Below, in pieces: positions 63,348-64,000 of a stretch of 64,000 bases of DNA. Both the position numbers and the translations under genes were made by a program. Position 1 is the first letter of the stretch. Every line of letters begins with the position of its first letter. This stretch comes from Priestia megaterium NBRC 15308 = ATCC 14581. Its GTDB lineage: Bacteria; Bacillota; Bacilli; Bacillales; Bacillaceae_H. The notes beneath the pieces were generated by a model. It was not told the DNA's origin. It saw only the letters and a list, made by a program, of their open reading frames with translations, and searched no databases. Location: NCBI RefSeq assembly GCF_000832985.1, contig NZ_CP009920.1, positions 4,024,501 to 4,088,500 on the forward strand, given 5' to 3'.

Positions 63348-63377
63348 TTTACATAGGGTAGGGGGGTATAGTATGAT
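63348..63377 (+). promoter_or_regulatory. csoR-copZ promoter with CsoR operator
   Basis: TTTACA (63348-63353) and TATGAT (63372-63377) are 18 bp apart; the spacer is TAGGGTAGGGGGGTATA, a CsoR-type G-tract box. Repressor bound there would be released by Cu(I). Confidence 0.75.
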
Positions 63378-63401
63378 GAAGTCATGAAGGGAGGATGTTA
63401 G

Positions 63402-63734
63402 ATGGTCGAAGCGAATCACATGAACAGTGAAGAAAAATGTTGTACGATAAATAGTGAAAGAAAAAGTCACCATTCTCCAGAAGTGAAAAAAAATCTAACA
63501 AGCCGATTAAATCGAATTGAAGGACAAATTCGAGGAATTAAAGGATTAATCGAAAAAGATACGTATTGTGACGACGTGATTACTCAAATCGCAGCTGCGC
63601 AGTCTGCTTTAAATAGTGTAAGTAAAATTTTGCTTGAAGGTCACTTGAAGCATTGCATTGTAGAACGTGTGCAAGATGGTGATGAAGAAGTAGTGGATGA
63701 ATTATTAACAACCATTAAACGATTAATGAAATAA
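63402..63734 (+). CDS. csoR: Copper-sensing repressor CsoR
   Basis: A 110-residue member of the CsoR/RcnR family. The Cu(I) ligands of the family are in place: C56 in DTYCDD, H81 and C85 in EGHLKHC. RLNRIEGQIRGIKGLI is the DNA-contacting helix. The N-terminal 24 residues (EKCC, SHH) are extra for the family and may bind metal. GGGAGGATG precedes ATG. It controls itself and copZ; copA is probably just beyond the window. Confidence 0.95.
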   Translation: MVEANHMNSEEKCCTINSERKSHHSPEVKKNLTSRLNRIEGQIRGIKGLIEKDTYCDDVITQIAAAQSALNSVSKILLEGHLKHCIVERVQDGDEEVVDELLTTIKRLMK

Positions 63735-63748
63735 AGGAGATGCTAAAA

Positions 63749-63955
63749 ATGGAAAACGTAACATTATCGGTACAAGGAATGTCTTGCGGTCATTGCGTCA
63801 AAGCTGTTGAAGGCGGCGTAGGCGAACTTAATGGCGTTAAAAGCGTAGAAGTAAGCTTAGAAGATGCAAAAGTAACAGTTGCATTTGATCCAAGTCAAGT
63901 AACGGTCGAAGATATTAAAGAAGCTATCGATGACCAAGGTTATGACGTAGCATAA
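63749..63955 (+). CDS. copZ: Copper chaperone CopZ
   Basis: A 68-residue heavy-metal-associated domain with the Cu(I) motif M-S-C-G-H-C (C13, C16) and the usual ferredoxin-like fold length. It carries copper to the CopA ATPase. ATG 63740 overlaps the AAAGGAG site, so ATG 63749 is preferred. It is spaced 14 bp from csoR. Confidence 0.93.
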   Translation: MENVTLSVQGMSCGHCVKAVEGGVGELNGVKSVEVSLEDAKVTVAFDPSQVTVEDIKEAIDDQGYDVA

Positions 63956-63963
63956 ACAGCATC

Positions 63964-63985
63964 GCGTGCGAATACCTTCGCACGC
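63964..63985 (+). terminator. Hairpin after copZ
   Basis: GCGTGCGAA and TTCGCACGC with loop TACC. No T-run follows within the window, so it is more likely an attenuator or spacer before copA than a full terminator. Confidence 0.5.
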
Positions 63986-64000
63986 TTGATTTAGGAAAAA

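Noticed and set aside
1-64000. Insertion sequences, integrases or prophage genes
   Set aside because: No transposase, integrase or phage structural gene was recognised despite relics and repeats; the dispersed repeats carry no enzyme.
1-64000. tRNA or rRNA genes
   Set aside because: No cloverleaf with the conserved GGTTCRA arm or rRNA segment was noticed on either strand.

Overview
The window looks like chromosomal (or chromosome-like) DNA of a low-G+C Firmicute, very probably Priestia (Bacillus) megaterium. The strongest marker is the P450 at 4612-5844, which reads as CYP106A1 (P450 BM-1), with a divergent TetR-type gene and a Barbie-box-like motif upstream. A xylR-xylA-xylB-xylT locus of the B. 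megaterium type supports this. Strong AGGAGG ribosome sites, intrinsic terminators after most transcription units and high A+T agree.

Layout. 1-7 kb: a multi-Myb-repeat DNA-binding protein, a DinB-like protein, galM, a CBS protein, an unknown membrane protein, then CYP106A1 and its regulator. 7.2-13.3 kb: the xylose regulon (xylR divergent from xylA, xylB, a galM relic, xylT), with operator, promoter and cre visible. 13.6-19.4 kb: an enhancer-binding protein followed by a sigma-54 promoter and four genes (CitMHS transporter, two-part AtuA, secreted esterase), which looks like an undescribed ester/carboxylate catabolic unit. 19.6-26.5 kb: respiration and stress genes (qoxABCD, usp, SDR, a solitary heme A synthase), with Fnr-type boxes before qox and usp. 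26.8-31.7 kb: FAD enzyme, MpsC-like protein, purine permease, NhaD/ArsB-type transporter with a structured leader. 32-40 kb: the acetoin system acoABCL-acoR-bdhA with a textbook sigma-54 promoter. 40.1-42.6 kb: a PLP lyase and an Hpr/ScoC paralogue.

42.7-46.8 kb is different. It holds gene relics, a Fur-box promoter with almost no gene left behind it, and two replication-type proteins on the minus strand flanking about nine to eleven iteron-like repeats. This reads as an integrated or resident plasmid replicon. 47-56 kb: VOC protein, AI-2E-type permease, tatA, a GH28 relic, a GH42 beta-galactosidase and its symporter under cre sites, DUF2164 and a CaiB/BaiF protein. 56-64 kb: an IDEAL-domain peptide, a second Usp, a 1119-residue GH18-deacetylase-GT2 membrane enzyme, a two-component pair and csoR-copZ.

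A dispersed repeat family of about 250-330 bp (full or partial copies near 24.3, 40.1, 47.6, 49.7 and 55.8 kb) is scattered between genes; each copy carries a terminator-like hairpin.
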